A stretch of 12,976 bases of DNA from Gemmatimonadota bacterium (GTDB lineage Bacteria; Gemmatimonadota; Gemmatimonadetes; Longimicrobiales; Longimicrobiaceae): NCBI GenBank assembly GCA_019348265.1, contig JAHWJV010000050.1, forward strand, positions 1 to 12,976. Reading direction: 5' to 3'. A program made the translations under genes and the position numbers. Below are positions 1-6,315 of this stretch, one piece after another (the stretch's first letter is position 1; every line of letters begins with the position of its first letter). Under the pieces are notes generated by a model that was not told the DNA's origin, searched no databases, and worked only from the letters and a program-made list of their open reading frames with translations.

Positions 1-1133
1 AGCGGGACCAGGCCGTGCAGTCCTGGCTCGGCCGTCTCGCTCTCGCCGTTGCAGCGAGCGACGCGAACCCTGGCGAGGTACGCCCTACCTCCGATCCGCA
101 CCGGCGCCTGCATCTGCTCGCCCGGGGCGAGTCGCTCGATCGCGAGAGGCTCGTCTTCGAGCCGCGGTACCGGCCGCCCAACCCGCGCGGCCTCGAGCTC
201 CAGCTCGATGCGAACGCCGTCCGGCAGGGCCAACACCCTCCCGCTCGGGGCGCGCATAATAAACTGAAGCGCCCTTCGGGTTCCCGTCCTGCCCAGGACG
301 ACGCCGAAGCGGCGCAAGAGGTTCCGCACGATCCGGGTGCCGATGGTCGAATCATAAGCCCGCAGTCTACGCCTCGCAAGAATCGCCCAACCCGCGTCGT
401 CTCGAACGATCTCGGCCTCCGCACGCGCTGCCTCGCGCTGCAGAGCGGACTCGGCTTCGCCGGCCAGCTGCGCGAGCCTCAAGAGGTTCCGCCGCGCCGC
501 CGGCGCCACCTCGCTTTCCAGCCGCGGCAGGATCTCCAGCCGGATGACGTTCCGCGCCGCGTCCGCGGAGGCATTCGTCGAGTCCTCCCGCCACGCGAGG
601 CGTCGCTCCCGGGCGAACCGCAGCAGCTCCTCACGCCAGAACGGGAGGAGGGGACGTAGTACCCCCGCGTCGGAGATCGGCGGCATCCCCGCTAGCCCGC
701 CGAGCCCCGTGCCGCGCACCGCGCGAAAGAGCACCGTCTCCGCCTGGTCGTCGGCGTGGTGCCCGGTCACGACGAAGCGAGCCGCTTCGTCCAGTGCCGC
801 CTGCCGGAGAAAGCGATAGCGTGCGGCGCGCGCTCCCGTCTCTCCTGCGGGTCGGCGCTCCAGCCGCGAGCTCACCAGGGGGAGCACCCAAGCCTCGCAG
901 AGTCCTCGTACCCAGCGCGCGTCGCTCGCGCTATCGGGCCGCATCGCATGGTCCAGGTGCGCGACGGAAATCTCCAGCGGGAGCTCTCGCGCGCAGAACC
1001 TGAGCAGGTAGAGAAGCGTGACGGAGTCGAGCCCCCCGGAGACAGCGACCAGCAGCCTCACCGGCGGCGCGCCCAGCTCGAGCCCCCGCATGTTTTCGAG
1101 GAAGCGTTCTTCGAGCGATGAGGGTACCGTCAT
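1..1133 (-). CDS. tilS: tRNA(Ile)-lysidine synthase TilS, C-terminal end cut off by window edge
   Basis: TilS uses ATP and lysine to convert cytidine 34 of the AUA-reading tRNA-Ile to lysidine in the cytoplasm; it is normally essential. Translating the minus strand from the ATG at 1133 gives 377 codons without a stop up to the edge. The PP-loop motif SGGLDS lies at residues 32-37, HLDHAMR at 59-65, an ARAARYRF segment around 101-108, and GHHADDQAET at 124-133. A WREDSTNAS segment follows, as in the family. The N-terminal ATPase domain and the linker region are therefore present, and the end of the C-terminal tRNA-binding part lies beyond the window. Only weak ribosome-binding sequence (GAGAG) precedes the ATG, but it is the first start that keeps the PP-loop. 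It is the last gene of a minus-strand run, 182 bp behind the BON-domain gene. Identity is very secure from the motifs; the exact start is likely. Confidence 0.95.
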   Translation of the reverse strand, partial: MTVPSSLEERFLENMRGLELGAPPVRLLVAVSGGLDSVTLLYLLRFCARELPLEISVAHLDHAMRPDSASDARWVRGLCEAWVLPLVSSRLERRPAGETGARAARYRFLRQAALDEAARFVVTGHHADDQAETVLFRAVRGTGLGGLAGMPPISDAGVLRPLLPFWREELLRFARERRLAWREDSTNASADAARNVIRLEILPRLESEVAPAARRNLLRLAQLAGEAESALQREAARAEAEIVRDDAGWAILARRRLRAYDSTIGTRIVRNLLRRFGVVLGRTGTRRALQFIMRAPSGRVLALPDGVRIELELEAARVGRPVPRLEDEPLAIERLAPGEQMQAPVRIGGRAYLARVRVARCNGESETAEPGLHGLVP

Positions 1134-1315
1134 GCGCTCTCGAAGCGGTGGCAGCCCGTCATCGCGGGTTCCGAACGACGGAAGGACCCGTCGCCGGCCG
1201 GCACGCACGCCGCATCCAGCTCGGATCCTTCACCATGGAAGCCCCAATCACTCATTACGGCGCGCCATCCCCTCCAACCGCGCCCTGCGCCTGATAGCCG
1301 ACAGCCGATCGCCTT
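1134..1315. other. intergenic gap with a short heptamer repeat
   Basis: No coding region is supported between the BON-domain gene and tilS. At 1295-1308 there are two adjacent 7-bp units (TAGCCGA, CAGCCGA). Similar short tandem units occur in other gaps of this window. I see no clear promoter or terminator, so tilS may depend on transcription from further upstream. Confidence 0.4.
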
Positions 1316-1768
1316 CTACCGCCCCCCCACCGAGAGCTCTGAGCGAACGCCCACCACGCCATCCACGTCCCACGCGTCGTCCGTCGCGTAGCGGATCTCT
1401 TCGAAATTCGGCAACTCGCCGCGCAGGATGACGACCCCGTCCTTCACGTCGACCTTGATGGCGTCGGCATCGACCCAGGTATCGTAGAAGAGCGCTTCCT
1501 CGACCTCCTGGAGAAGCTCCGCGTCGGAGCGGCGGCGCTTCTTGAGCCGCTCGTGATAGGGGCCGAGGCCGTACCTGCCGGGGCCGTAGAGGCCCTCGGA
1601 GAACGCGGAGCCCGGCCCGGCGGCGTTCCCCAAGTCGCGGTCCGCGCGCCACCGGCCTGCGCCGCCACCGGCGAACCCGTCACCCCAGCCGGAGCCAGGC
1701 TGCTGCTGATACGGACGGTCGTACGCCCACCGCCCGACCCGGCTCCAGGCGTCATCATAGCGCGCCAT
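1316..1768 (-). CDS. BON-domain protein with Gly/Tyr/Arg-rich N-terminus
   Basis: A 150-aa protein. The C-terminal part, about residues 80-148, matches the BON pattern: a helix with SDAELLQEVEEAL, then the strand DAIKVDVKDGVVILRGELP, a second helix and the closing VDGVVGVRSEL. BON domains are small alpha/beta modules found in OsmY-like and other envelope or stress proteins and are thought to bind phospholipids or ligands. The first 75 residues are rich in Gly, Tyr, Arg and Gln and probably disordered. No signal peptide or membrane segment is visible, so it looks cytoplasmic. The ATG has a good site, GAGGAG, seven bases upstream. It lies 57 bp behind the phosphodiesterase gene on the same strand. 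The domain call is firm; the biological role is unknown. Confidence 0.85.
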   Translation of the reverse strand: MARYDDAWSRVGRWAYDRPYQQQPGSGWGDGFAGGGAGRWRADRDLGNAAGPGSAFSEGLYGPGRYGLGPYHERLKKRRRSDAELLQEVEEALFYDTWVDADAIKVDVKDGVVILRGELPNFEEIRYATDDAWDVDGVVGVRSELSVGGR

Positions 1769-1825
1769 GAACGTGCTCCTCGAAACAAGTTTCGCGTGGC
1801 TCTCATGCCCCCGCGCGGGGCCGCC

Positions 1826-2710
1826 TCAGGCGCGCAACAACCGTTCCACGGAAGGCGGCACCGCACCCGACGGTGGACCCGGCGGAAGGGGCCGCCCGCT
1901 ACGGCGGTGCAGCTCCGCCGCGAGCCGGTCGGGGCGATCGGTCACGATGCCGTCGACGCCCCAGTCCAGCAGCCGGCGCATGTCCGTGAGCTCGTTCACG
2001 GTCCAGACGTGAACCGCAACGTTGCGCGCGTGCGCCTCCGCGATCAACCTCGGTGAGAGCACCCGCCGTCCGCCATAGCGCTCGGGCATCTGGAAGGCGT
2101 CGACTGACGGGCGGGCGCGGTGGGCGAGACGAAGGCGATGCGCCAGATAGAAGGAACGCAGCTCCGTACCGGACGCGCTCACCGGGCCCGCGTAGCGCGC
2201 GAACTTCGCCCGGTGGGCGCCCTTCCCCGCCGCGATCAGCACACGCCCCACCGCGCCCGCGGCGTGTACCACCTCCCAGACCCGCCGCTGAGCTCTACCG
2301 TCCTTGATCTCCACGTTGAGGCGCATCCCGGGGAGCGCGCGGAGCAGCTCCTCCAGCGTGGGCACCCTCACGCCGACGCCACGGTAGGGGTAGCTGCGCC
2401 CGCGGTCGGGCGAAAAGCAGTGGCCGGCGTCGGCGCGCTGCACCTGCGCTAGCGAGAGCTTCGCCACGGTGCCCTTCGAGTCCGTGGTACGGTCGAGCGT
2501 AGCGTCGTGAATCACCACCACCTCGCCGTCACGCGTCGGGTGGACGTCGAGCTCCAGGATGTCCGACGACCACCACTCGACGGCCTGACGGAAGGCGAGC
2601 AGCGTGTTCTCGGGCGCGAGCGCGGAGCCGCCTCGATGGGCCATGACGAGCGGAGCCCCGGCGAGGTAAGGGTACCCGGGACGGGCGCTGGCGCGGAGCC
2701 TACTGCTCAC
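1826..2710 (-). CDS. glycerophosphodiester phosphodiesterase (GDPD family)
   Basis: The enzyme hydrolyses glycerophosphodiesters, the deacylated phospholipid products, to glycerol 3-phosphate and an alcohol, with a divalent metal. The 294-aa protein has the family signatures: AHRGGSALAPENT with the catalytic His25, ELDVHPTRDGEVVVIHD with metal ligands Glu53 and Asp55 and the second His68, an LNVEIKDG strand with the third acidic ligand, and the C-terminal VWTVNELTDM and DGIVTDRPD barrel strands. Length is normal for the UgpQ type. There is no signal peptide, so it should be cytoplasmic, unlike periplasmic GlpQ. The start used is GTG at 2710; only a weak GAGG precedes it, and the in-frame ATG for residue 23 just before AHRGG is an alternative. 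It follows the 167-aa gene by 45 bp and precedes the BON gene, suggesting one transcript. Confidence 0.93.
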   Translation of the reverse strand: MSSRLRASARPGYPYLAGAPLVMAHRGGSALAPENTLLAFRQAVEWWSSDILELDVHPTRDGEVVVIHDATLDRTTDSKGTVAKLSLAQVQRADAGHCFSPDRGRSYPYRGVGVRVPTLEELLRALPGMRLNVEIKDGRAQRRVWEVVHAAGAVGRVLIAAGKGAHRAKFARYAGPVSASGTELRSFYLAHRLRLAHRARPSVDAFQMPERYGGRRVLSPRLIAEAHARNVAVHVWTVNELTDMRRLLDWGVDGIVTDRPDRLAAELHRRSGRPLPPGPPSGAVPPSVERLLRA

Positions 2711-2755
2711 GGAAGCGAGGCCTCTGCCGGAGTGTCGGAGCAGCGCAGCGGAAGC

Positions 2756-3259
2756 TCAGCAGCGCCCGTCCAGCGCTTCGCACTCCTCCGCGGTGAGCTG
2801 ATGGAGACGGTACAGAACCAGATCGATGAGCCGCGCCGTCATCGCGCGCGCCCAGACGAGCCGCTGGGAATCGGCGCCGCCCTCCAGCTCCACCGTGAAG
2901 CGGAGGAAGTGATCGGAGAGGAAGATCAGGATCTTCTCCACCACGTCCGGATGCGGGCGTGAGCCGGCGCGGGATTCGTTGGGGAGGAGACCGTCGACGA
3001 AGGCGAGGAACGCGGGGAAGACGAGCTCGGTCAGTCGGCCGCCGGAGACCACTTCCTCGTCCGTCGCCTGCTCCCAGGAGAGCTCGTTCCAGTAGAGGTC
3101 CTCCGCCTCGCGGAGGAGGTGGTGGACGCGATCCGCCGGCAGCGGCTCGGCGGACGCGCCGGCGGCCCTCAGCGGGTGGGCGATCTCACCACGTATCCGG
3201 CAGCGCCGGGACTCCAGATGGGCCTGTGCCAGACCGGGCTGGGCCACATGTCTGCTCAT
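2756..3259 (-). CDS. unrecognised 167-aa soluble protein
   Basis: I do not recognise the family. The predicted protein has no signal peptide or membrane span. From about residue 43 it looks like a folded, mostly helical, acidic domain: segments around HHLLREAEDLYWNELSW, LTELVFPAFLAFVDGLLP, DVVEKILIFLSDHFLRF and TARLIDLVLYRLHQLTAEE. The first 40 residues are less ordered and could be wrongly included, although no better in-frame start is obvious. No clear ribosome-binding site precedes the ATG. A promoter-like pair lies 50 bp upstream of the ATG. It is followed after 45 bp by the phosphodiesterase gene, so it is probably the first gene of a minus-strand operon ending with tilS. High GC at third positions and codon-consistent amino-acid content support it as real. 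Confidence 0.7.
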   Translation of the reverse strand: MSRHVAQPGLAQAHLESRRCRIRGEIAHPLRAAGASAEPLPADRVHHLLREAEDLYWNELSWEQATDEEVVSGGRLTELVFPAFLAFVDGLLPNESRAGSRPHPDVVEKILIFLSDHFLRFTVELEGGADSQRLVWARAMTARLIDLVLYRLHQLTAEECEALDGRC

Positions 3260-3308
3260 CGACGATCACGCTCGCTGGGACGGGGCGTGGCTGCTACCTG
3301 GGGCGGAC

Positions 3309-3337
3309 AATGTAGGGAGCGGGAACGCGTGCGGCAA
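3309..3337 (-). promoter_or_regulatory. candidate sigma70-type promoter for the 167-aa gene and downstream genes
   Basis: On the minus strand TTGCCG (3337-3332) is separated by exactly 17 bp from TACATT (3314-3309). Each hexamer matches the consensus at four of six positions. The start codon at 3259 would lie roughly 45 bases downstream of the transcription start. This is pattern matching only. Confidence 0.4.
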
Positions 3338-3374
3338 ACGCGCGGTGCCGGTCGGGAGGGGTCGAGAAAGTGGT

Positions 3375-4157
3375 CTAGGCGATCTCCTCGCCCGGCACCT
3401 GCGCCGCGGCGGCGGCAGCGCCAGCACGGCCGAGTTGTTCCTCGGAGAGCTTGGCGTCTTTGAGCTCCGCGCGCTCCAGGTCGGCGCCCGAGAGCTCCGC
3501 CTTGTGCAGGTTGGCGCCGGTGAGATCCGCGCCCCTCAGGATCGCGCCGGATAGGTTCGCCCCGGTTAGGTTCGATCCGGTGAGATCGGCACCGGTGAGG
3601 TTCGCCCCGCGAAGATCCGCTCCCACCAGCGTCGCACCGGAGAGATGGGTCCACTCGAGCGTAGTCCACTCGAGGTTGGCGTTCGACAGATCGGCTCCGC
3701 GGAGATAGGCGCCGGTGAGATTCGCGCCCTTGAGCTGAGCCCCGTCGAGATCAGCGCCCGTGAGATTCGCGCCCTTCAGGTAAGCCCCGGTGAGCTGCGC
3801 GCGCTTGAGATCAGTCCACTCCAGGAACGCGCCTTCAAGATACGCCCACTCGAGCACCGCACCCTCCAGGTACGCACCCCAGAGAACCGCCCCCTTCAGG
3901 TAGGCCTCGGTGAGATTCGCGTCGGTGAGATTCACCCCTTTCATCTCCGCCATCGCGCCGTCGGCGCCGGAGAGGTTCGCGCCCTTGAGGCTCGCCCCGC
4001 TCAGCTTCGCGTTCCGCAGCGACGCGCGTTCCAGGTTCGCCCCCGCCAGGTTCGCGCGCTCCAGCATCGCCGCCTCCAGATCCGCACCCCGCAGGTTCAG
4101 GTGCCCCGCCGCTATCAACAGCCACAGATCTCGATCCGACAGAATTCTCTGTTCCAT
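3375..4157 (-). CDS. pentapeptide-repeat protein
   Basis: A 260-aa protein made almost wholly of A(D/N)LxG repeats. After a 19-residue N-terminal cap, residues 20-239 can be split without a gap into 44 pentapeptides, which should form a right-handed quadrilateral beta-helix of about 11 coils. One unit (ADGAM, the tenth) lacks the central leucine and may mark a break. Units 14-19 alternate AYLEG-like and AVLEW-like repeats, and units 29-30 also carry LEW, giving tryptophans where glycine is usual. The tail is alanine-rich. Some members (MfpA, Qnr) mimic DNA and protect gyrase, but most have unknown roles and nothing here selects one. No signal peptide is seen. The start is supported by GGGGAGG six bases before the ATG. 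The 15-bp DNA periodicity produces long open frames on the opposite strand, which I regard as artefacts. Confidence 0.93.
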   Translation of the reverse strand: MEQRILSDRDLWLLIAAGHLNLRGADLEAAMLERANLAGANLERASLRNAKLSGASLKGANLSGADGAMAEMKGVNLTDANLTEAYLKGAVLWGAYLEGAVLEWAYLEGAFLEWTDLKRAQLTGAYLKGANLTGADLDGAQLKGANLTGAYLRGADLSNANLEWTTLEWTHLSGATLVGADLRGANLTGADLTGSNLTGANLSGAILRGADLTGANLHKAELSGADLERAELKDAKLSEEQLGRAGAAAAAAQVPGEEIA

Positions 4158-4462
4158 TCACGGCCTCCCCAGACATTTCACTGCCGGGTAACGTGGGTTT
4201 CGGACGGGAAGAGACGAAGGTAGCGAACGGCGTTCTCGGGCCAAAGGCGCAATCTTCGGAAAAATGGCCGATGTTCGCCTGCACAGCAAGTGCCGAATCG
4301 CGAGAAGTCGTTGCGGGGTATTGCACTTCGCCGACACGCACCATCCGGCTATCCTGACGGGTGCCGCGCGGGGCGTCCCGGTGCGCCTGGTATCATCCGT
4401 GCAACAAACGAGTTATCCCGGTTCACGGGATACCGACCTTGACCTTTCCGAGTGGAGGCACC
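4158..4462. other. divergent intergenic region, no gene
   Basis: This 305-bp region separates the minus-strand pentapeptide gene from the plus-strand acidic-protein gene and must hold the promoters of both. On plus, TGGTATCAT (4388-4396) resembles an extended -10 element; no good -35 accompanies it. A perfect 7-bp hairpin, TATCCCG with CGGGATA and a 5-base loop, lies at 4414-4432, in the probable leader of the acidic-protein gene. I could not pick a convincing minus-strand promoter. Confidence 0.4.
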
Positions 4463-4789
4463 ATGGGCAAACGGAATGTGGATCCCTCGTTCGACGACGA
4501 CGAGATCGAGAATGACGACCCGCTCGGCGAGCAGATGTTCGCCGAAGGCGGCTTCGACGACGCCCCCGGCGGCGGTCCGCAGTTCGAGGCGGCGGGTCTC
4601 GTCGACGACGGCTACGACAAGCGCCCGGGCCGACCCGCGCAGAAGATGGCCGGGATCCCCGAGGCCGATCAGCACCAGGGCAACACCGTCAGCGAAGATC
4701 GGCCCGACTCGTCGGGAGTGGTGATCCGCGAGCGCGGCGGCGAGAGCAAGGGCGATCCCGCGGTGGGCGGTACGCGACCGGAGTCCTGA
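4463..4789 (+). CDS. small acidic, probably disordered protein
   Basis: A 108-aa protein of no family that I recognise. It is rich in Asp, Glu, Gly and Pro with few hydrophobic residues, opening with a run of aspartates (FDDDEIENDDPLGEQMF) and ending with polar, charged sequence, so it is probably intrinsically disordered and cytoplasmic. The frame stays open upstream to 4361, but the ATG at 4463 is chosen because GGAGG sits four bases before it and because the upstream extension has a different, basic composition. It is followed by a 70-bp gap with an inverted repeat and then the endonuclease III gene on the same strand. The strong ribosome-binding site and consistent codon bias support it being translated. 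Confidence 0.7.
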   Translation: MGKRNVDPSFDDDEIENDDPLGEQMFAEGGFDDAPGGGPQFEAAGLVDDGYDKRPGRPAQKMAGIPEADQHQGNTVSEDRPDSSGVVIRERGGESKGDPAVGGTRPES

Positions 4790-4801
4790 GCGGATTCAGA
4801 A

Positions 4802-4859
4802 GGTGCGTGAGCGCGAAAGTGCGAAGGTGGTTCCTTCCGCACTCTCGCACTCTCGCACC
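4802..4859. repeat. imperfect inverted repeat made of GTGCG-type units, abutting the nth start
   Basis: The left arm (about 4802-4827) and right arm (about 4833-4859) are imperfect reverse complements of roughly 26 bases with a loop of about five. The right arm contains the tandem 8-mer GCACTCTC twice, and the left arm contains the corresponding GTGCG/GCGAA units. There is no T-run, so it is not an ordinary intrinsic terminator. It occupies the place where a ribosome-binding site for the next gene would be expected. Confidence 0.65.
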
Positions 4860-5519
4860 ATGTCTTCCATCCACATCCCTACCCTCTTCCGTCGCCTCCG
4901 TAAGGCGGTGGAACCGCTCCCCAAGGCGGCGATGTTCGAGCTCCACGACGAGGGTTACACAACCGCTTTCGAGCAGCTGGTCGCCTGCATCATCTCAATT
5001 CGTACGCGCGACGAGGCGATGATCCAGATGGCACGAGCGCTCTTCGGGCGCGCCCGCACCCCGGCCGAGATCGCCGCCCTCGGCATCGCCGACGTGGATG
5101 CGGTCATCACCGCGTCGGCTTTCCACCAGGCCAAGTCACGCCAGATCGTGGAGATCGCGCGACGCGTACGGGATGGCCACGGCGGCGGGCTCCCGTGCGA
5201 CCGTGAGGTCCTCCTCTCCCTCCCCGGGGTCGGCCCGAAGTGCGCCAACCTCGTGCTCGGCGTCGCCTGCGGCGAAGCGCGCATCGGGGTCGACATCCAC
5301 GTCCACCGCGTGACCAACCGCTGGGGGTACGTACGGGCCGCCACACCCGAAAAGACCATGGCCCAGCTCGAGCAGAAGCTGGCCAAGCGCTACTGGATCG
5401 AGATCAACCGACTGCTCGTGCCTTTCGGTAAGCACGTATGCACCGGCCGCCTCCCAAAGTGCTCCACCTGCCCCGTGCTGGATATGTGCGAGCAGGTGGG
5501 GGTGACGGAACACAGGTAG
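4860..5519 (+). CDS. nth: endonuclease III family DNA glycosylase/AP lyase
   Basis: Nth removes oxidised pyrimidines from DNA and cleaves at the abasic site in base-excision repair. The 219-aa protein has the helix-hairpin-helix LPGVGPKCANLVL with the catalytic lysine at residue 127, VDIHVHRV with the catalytic aspartate at 145, and a C-x6-C-x2-C-x5-C cluster motif at 194, 201, 204 and 210 for [4Fe-4S]. These have the same spacing as E. coli K120, D138 and C187-C203, offset by seven. One difference: the SAQATD segment of E. coli Nth reads SIRTRD here, so Arg48 replaces the Gln that fills the gap in DNA. The ATG at 4860 gives a normal N-terminus; in-frame extension to GTG 4803 would translate the inverted repeat and is less likely. 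No ribosome-binding site is visible before the ATG. Confidence 0.92.
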   Translation: MSSIHIPTLFRRLRKAVEPLPKAAMFELHDEGYTTAFEQLVACIISIRTRDEAMIQMARALFGRARTPAEIAALGIADVDAVITASAFHQAKSRQIVEIARRVRDGHGGGLPCDREVLLSLPGVGPKCANLVLGVACGEARIGVDIHVHRVTNRWGYVRAATPEKTMAQLEQKLAKRYWIEINRLLVPFGKHVCTGRLPKCSTCPVLDMCEQVGVTEHR

Positions 5520-5638
5520 TCGTCCAATCGTGAGTCTTCGGTCTTCGCTTCCCCACTCCGGCTGCCGGCAATGAACGACCCGGTCCAGCCGCCGGTGAGT
5601 CCGGCTTGACCTGCACCGAAGACGATCGACTGACGACT
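5518..5638. repeat. interrupted inverted repeat behind nth
   Basis: The sequence GTCTTCGGT (5534-5542) is the exact reverse complement of ACCGAAGAC (5615-5623), and AGTCGT (5518-5523) that of ACGACT (5633-5638). The pairs are collinear, so the outer 20-25 bases at both ends form an imperfect long-range stem around a spacer of about 72 bases. It begins inside the nth stop codon. It has no T-run and no recognised family. Confidence 0.5.
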
Positions 5639-5649
5639 TCCTCTCTCGC

Positions 5650-5678
5650 TTGACAGTGCGTTGCGGCGTGTATATGCT
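5650..5678 (+). promoter_or_regulatory. near-consensus sigma70 promoter of the SWIM leader
   Basis: A perfect -35 TTGACA (5650-5655) is followed after exactly 17 bp by TATGCT (5673-5678), which matches four of six -10 positions. This is the best promoter in the window. Transcription should begin near 5685, giving a leader of almost 150 bases before the SWIM start codon. Confidence 0.75.
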
Positions 5679-5721
5679 CTTGACGAGACCGACCCCGTCG
5701 CCCCCTTGAAGGAGCTCCTCG

Positions 5722-5850
5722 GTGACGCTTGCGCCGGAGAAGATCGAGGTGTTCGAGTGCGGTCACACTGACACGCCCACGCAGCGCGCTGCGTGGGCGT
5801 TTCTATTTCTTACCCAAAGTGGAGGTGGCGCATGCTCGATTCCGGGATGA
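5722..5850 (+). CDS. possible 42-aa leader peptide upstream of the SWIM gene
   Basis: A GTG codon at 5722 is preceded by AAGGAG (5709-5714) at seven bases, an ideal ribosome-binding site placed in the leader just downstream of the strong promoter. The frame encodes 42 residues beginning VTLAPEKIEVFECGHTDTP, runs through the terminator-like palindrome, and stops at 5850, 19 bases inside the SWIM gene in another frame. If translated, ribosomes would cover the palindrome and could prevent the terminator from folding, and could couple translation to the SWIM gene. The residues encoded by the palindrome and after it look unconstrained. The peptide is an inference from the site and its position; it may be only a chance frame. 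Confidence 0.35.
   Translation: MTLAPEKIEVFECGHTDTPTQRAAWAFLFLTQSGGGACSIPG
5773..5811 (+). terminator. intrinsic terminator or attenuator before the SWIM gene
   Basis: Positions 5773-5800 are a perfect 28-bp palindrome that folds into a 12-bp GC-rich stem with a CGCG loop. A T-rich tract (TTCTATTTCTT) follows directly. It lies between the promoter at 5650-5678 and the SWIM gene, so it would end most transcripts after about 120 bases unless bypassed. Confidence 0.75.
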
Positions 5851-6071
5851 TCAACAAGATCCAGAAGGCGAAGATGTACGCCGACGAGCCGGAGCGTATC
5901 CACTTCAAGGACCTGAAGGTCGAGTTCGACGGGAAGAACAGCCCGCACACGGTCGAGTTCCACGAGGGGCATTGGAAGTGTGACTGCGGATACTTTCAGC
6001 ACCACGCGACCTGCTCCCACGTGATGGCGCTGGACCGCGTGCTCGGAGTGATGGCGCCGCACGAGGCGTAA
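5832..6071 (+). CDS. small standalone SWIM zinc-finger protein
   Basis: A 79-aa protein. Residues 50-63 form the SWIM zinc-binding pattern CxCx8CxH (Cys50, Cys52, Cys61, His63) within KCDCGYFQHHATCSH. SWIM domains are predicted zinc-binding modules that contact DNA or proteins, and occur in SWI2/SNF2 ATPases and transposases. Here the domain stands almost alone, preceded by a short N-terminal region (about residues 5-47) with a helix and two strands. No partner ATPase lies nearby. The ATG at 5832 follows GGAGGT by five bases; the open frame begins earlier, at 5793, but that would include the terminator arm. It has its own promoter, leader and terminators on both sides, so it is a single-gene unit. 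The molecular role is unknown. Confidence 0.88.
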   Translation: MLDSGMINKIQKAKMYADEPERIHFKDLKVEFDGKNSPHTVEFHEGHWKCDCGYFQHHATCSHVMALDRVLGVMAPHEA

Positions 6072-6097
6072 TCCCGGAAGCGCACGATCCCCACCCA

Positions 6098-6138
6098 TGA
6101 GACCCCGTCGGCTAGGCCGGCGGGGTCTCATTCCTTCG
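6098..6138 (+). terminator. intrinsic terminator of the SWIM gene
   Basis: A 15-bp stem (6098-6112 with 6116-6130, one G-U pair) and a 3-base loop are followed by TTCCTT. It starts 26 bases after the SWIM stop codon. The tail is only moderately T-rich, but the stem is very stable. Confidence 0.75.
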
Positions 6139-6315
6139 CCTGCGAGTCACGGCCGAAGGGACCGTCGAGGCCGGTGCTCCTCTGCCCCTATCCAGCGCTC
6201 ACGCCGGCCAGCGGTCGTCGAGCCTGGCCTTTTTCCGCCTCGGCAGGAAGATTGAGCCTGCGAGCGCGCACCTCGCACGGGTTCGTGCCGCTTCCCACGC
6301 TTCCGCAGACCGACC
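6139..6315. other. gap before the glycoside hydrolase gene, no clear signals
   Basis: I found no good promoter or ribosome-binding site here. A weak 6-bp stem (GGCCAG, CTGGCC) near 6206-6229 is followed by five Ts and could be a poor terminator. How the next gene is transcribed is not evident. Confidence 0.3.

Noticed and set aside
15..659. A 214-codon plus-strand frame at the left edge.
   Set aside because: The minus strand here is tilS, with its conserved motifs, so this frame is antisense noise.
3645..4223. A 192-codon plus-strand frame opposite the pentapeptide gene, with repeats of its own.
   Set aside because: It is the mirror of the 15-bp periodic coding sequence; the minus-strand frame has the family motif and a good ribosome-binding site.
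4361..4462. An upstream extension of the acidic-protein frame by 34 codons.
   Set aside because: The extension is basic and cysteine-containing, unlike the rest, and the strong GGAGG site fixes the start at 4463.
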